DNA from: Microbacterium saperdae | GTDB lineage: Bacteria; Actinomycetota; Actinomycetes; Actinomycetales; Microbacteriaceae | Direction: 5' to 3' | Assembly: GCF_006716345.1 (NCBI RefSeq) | Contig: NZ_VFOX01000002.1 | Coordinates: 992,001-1,056,000, forward strand | Length of the DNA: 64,000 bases | Part shown: piece by piece, positions 62,433 to 64,000 of the stretch | Numbering within the stretch: position 1 is the stretch's first letter | Layout: every line of letters starts with the position of its first letter | Position numbers and translations under genes: made by a program | The notes under the pieces: generated by a model | Told to the model about the DNA's origin: nothing | What the model saw: the letters and a program-made list of their open reading frames with translations, nothing else | The model's database searches: none

Positions 62433-64000
62433 GCGATCGACTCCTCTCGAATGATGCGCACGGCTCCGGCGGGCACGACGACGTGCCCCCCTGCCGCGGT
62501 CTCGGTGACCAGGTCGAGGCCGGTGGCTTCGACGGTCACCTCCGCGGCGCCGTGGTTGACGATGAACAGGTAGGAACGGTCGGCGCTCCGGCGGCGCACG
62601 AGCTCGAGCGTGCCGAGAGCGCCGATGACGGATGCCGGGGGTGCGAGGTCGACCTCGGCGGCGATGCGCGCCATCAGGTCGCGGTAGGCGTCGGCGGTCG
62701 GGAGGGTGGCGAGGTACCAGGCAGTGCCTTCGCCCCAGGTGTTCCTGGTGATCGCGGGGGAGCCGTCGGCGGCACCTCCGTCGAACGAGGCGACGACCTC
62801 GGCGGTGGTCACGCGTCCGCGCTCCGACCACAGTCGCGCATCGGATCCGTCGCTCAGGTGCACGGTGGTCTCGGCGGCCACGGGGGCGAACTCCTCGATG
62901 CGCACGCCGAGGGCGTCGCGGAAGGGGCCGGTGTAGCCGCCCGTGTAGATGCGATCCTGCTCGTCGACCGTGCCGCTGGAGAACGTGATCAGCGCCGTAC
63001 CTCCGCTCGCGATCCAGTCGGTGATCACGGCGGCGTCCTGGGTGCGCACGAGGTGCAGGCCGGGCACGACCACCAGTCGGTAGCCGTCGAGGTCGCTGCC
63101 CGGGCGGACGACGTCGACCGTGATGCCGAGGTCGTGCAGCGCCTTGTACGCGGCGTGCATCTGATCCAGGTAGGCGATCGCGTGGCTGGGGCGGGCATCG
63201 GCATCGGCGGCCCACCAGGATTCCCAGGAGAAGACGATCGCGGCGTGAGCCTCGACCCGCGAGCCGGCCACCTCCGACAGTCGTCCGAGCGTGGCGCCGA
63301 GCGCTGAGACCTCACGCCAGACGGCGGTATCGGTGCCGGCATGCGGGAGCATCGCGGAGTGGAACTTCTCGCTGCCCTGCACCGAGGCGCGCCACTGGAA
63401 GAAGCAGATGCCGTCCGCTCCGCGGGCGACGTGGGTGAGCGAGTTGCGCAGCAGCTCGCCGTCACCCTTGGGGAGGTTGAGCGGCTGCCAGTTCACGGCG
63501 CCCGTGGAGTGCTCCATGAGCAACCACGGTGCGCCCTGGGCGAGACCGCGGGTGAGATCGGCGTTGAAGGCGAGCTCGGAGGTGGGGTCGGCGAGGCGGT
63601 GGTCGAGGTAGTGGTCGTTCGCCACGATGTCCATGTCATCGGCCCACGACCAGTAGTCGAGGTTCTCGATGTGCGTGGTGACCATGAAGTTGGTGGTGAT
63701 CGGACGGGGGCTGAGCGGGCGGATGACCTCGGCCTCGGCCCGGTAGTAGTCGATCAGCTGGTCCGAGCTGAAGCGGTGGAAGTCGAGGGTCTGCCCGGGG
63801 TTGCGCAGCGACAGCGTGGCGCGGGGCGGGAGGATCTCGGCCCATTCGCGGTAGGTCTGACTCCAGAAGGAGGTGCCCCACGCCGTATTGAGGGCGTCGA
63901 TGTCCTGGTACCGCTCGCGCAACCAGAGGCGGAAAGCCTCGGCGCTCTCGTCGCAGTAGCAGAGGGCGTTGTGGCATCCGAGCTCGTTCGACACATGCCA
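62429..64000 (-). CDS. Beta-galactosidase, GH42, 5' partial at window edge
   Basis: 523 residues visible; the N-terminal part lies beyond the right edge. The first visible residues, WHVSNELGCHNALCYCDESA, contain the GH42 acid/base Glu in NELG. The nucleophile Glu is in PWLLMEHSTGAVNW. The trimerisation and C-terminal domains follow (VVPGLHLV, SGGTALITF, and a final IREESIA). It hydrolyses terminal beta-galactosides brought in by the adjoining ABC transporter. It is the first gene seen of the operon. Confidence 0.9.
   Translation of the reverse strand, partial: WHVSNELGCHNALCYCDESAEAFRLWLRERYQDIDALNTAWGTSFWSQTYREWAEILPPRATLSLRNPGQTLDFHRFSSDQLIDYYRAEAEVIRPLSPRPITTNFMVTTHIENLDYWSWADDMDIVANDHYLDHRLADPTSELAFNADLTRGLAQGAPWLLMEHSTGAVNWQPLNLPKGDGELLRNSLTHVARGADGICFFQWRASVQGSEKFHSAMLPHAGTDTAVWREVSALGATLGRLSEVAGSRVEAHAAIVFSWESWWAADADARPSHAIAYLDQMHAAYKALHDLGITVDVVRPGSDLDGYRLVVVPGLHLVRTQDAAVITDWIASGGTALITFSSGTVDEQDRIYTGGYTGPFRDALGVRIEEFAPVAAETTVHLSDGSDARLWSERGRVTTAEVVASFDGGAADGSPAITRNTWGEGTAWYLATLPTADAYRDLMARIAAEVDLAPPASVIGALGTLELVRRRSADRSYLFIVNHGAAEVTVEATGLDLVTETAAGGHVVVPAGAVRIIREESIA

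Overview
The window looks like a piece of chromosome from a high-GC Gram-positive actinobacterium, most likely Microbacterium or a close Microbacteriaceae relative. This is inferred from base composition, heavy GTG start use, the tilS-hpt-ftsH-folEPBK-lysS order, actinobacterial families (DUF3180, DUF937, DUF4192, DivIVA-type coiled coil) and a large share of apparently leaderless genes. No phage, transposon, plasmid or CRISPR element was seen.

Layout. (1) 1-18000: cell-surface polysaccharide locus. It holds a secreted parallel beta-helix protein (5' end outside the window), four glycosyltransferases (2617, 8551-, 8611, 16453-), a low-molecular-weight tyrosine phosphatase divergent from a Wzc/CpsD-like tyrosine autokinase, a Wzx-type flippase, a polyprenyl-phosphate sugar transferase that would start the repeat unit, and a giant 1816-residue secreted multidomain protein. 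The beta-helix protein and the giant protein share a roughly 200-residue module I do not recognise. No polymerase (Wzy) is seen; it may lie upstream. (2) 18300-26900: LtrA protein, a small unknown, a lipoprotein, a fatty acid desaturase, a divergent TetR/DUF4386 pair with two near-identical palindromic operators, and an ABC-2 exporter joined to a NarL-type two-component system. (3) 27000-32400: DivIVA-domain coiled coil, two small divergent unknowns, an M23 peptidase fused to FG-GAP repeats, an AEC transporter and a lipoprotein. (4) 32460-38200: operon of two YhgE/Pip membrane proteins and a TetR regulator. (5) 38260-39010: NIPSNAP protein and a tRNA cluster (Glu, Asp, Phe). (6) 39200-59100: housekeeping block with a second M23 peptidase, ppa, a TMEM175-like channel, tilS, DUF937, hpt, ftsH, folE-folP-folB-folK, DUF3180, two bacterial-PH membrane proteins, DUF2520, DUF2207, lysS, DUF4192, a 57-residue membrane protein and cls. 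(7) 59200-64000: sugar operon read leftward: GH42 beta-galactosidase (cut by the window edge), two MalFG-type permeases, and the binding lipoprotein last.

Regulatory themes. More than a dozen starts, in every functional block, have a TANNNT-like hexamer followed by almost exactly six bases and then ATG/GTG, the expected geometry of leaderless transcripts. The exceptions stand out: polysaccharide genes and one small gene seem to have long leaders with GGGGA repeats or tiny upstream ORFs. Several gene ends carry long perfect hairpins without a U-tract. Promoter, operator and leader calls come from reading the sequence by eye and are unverified.
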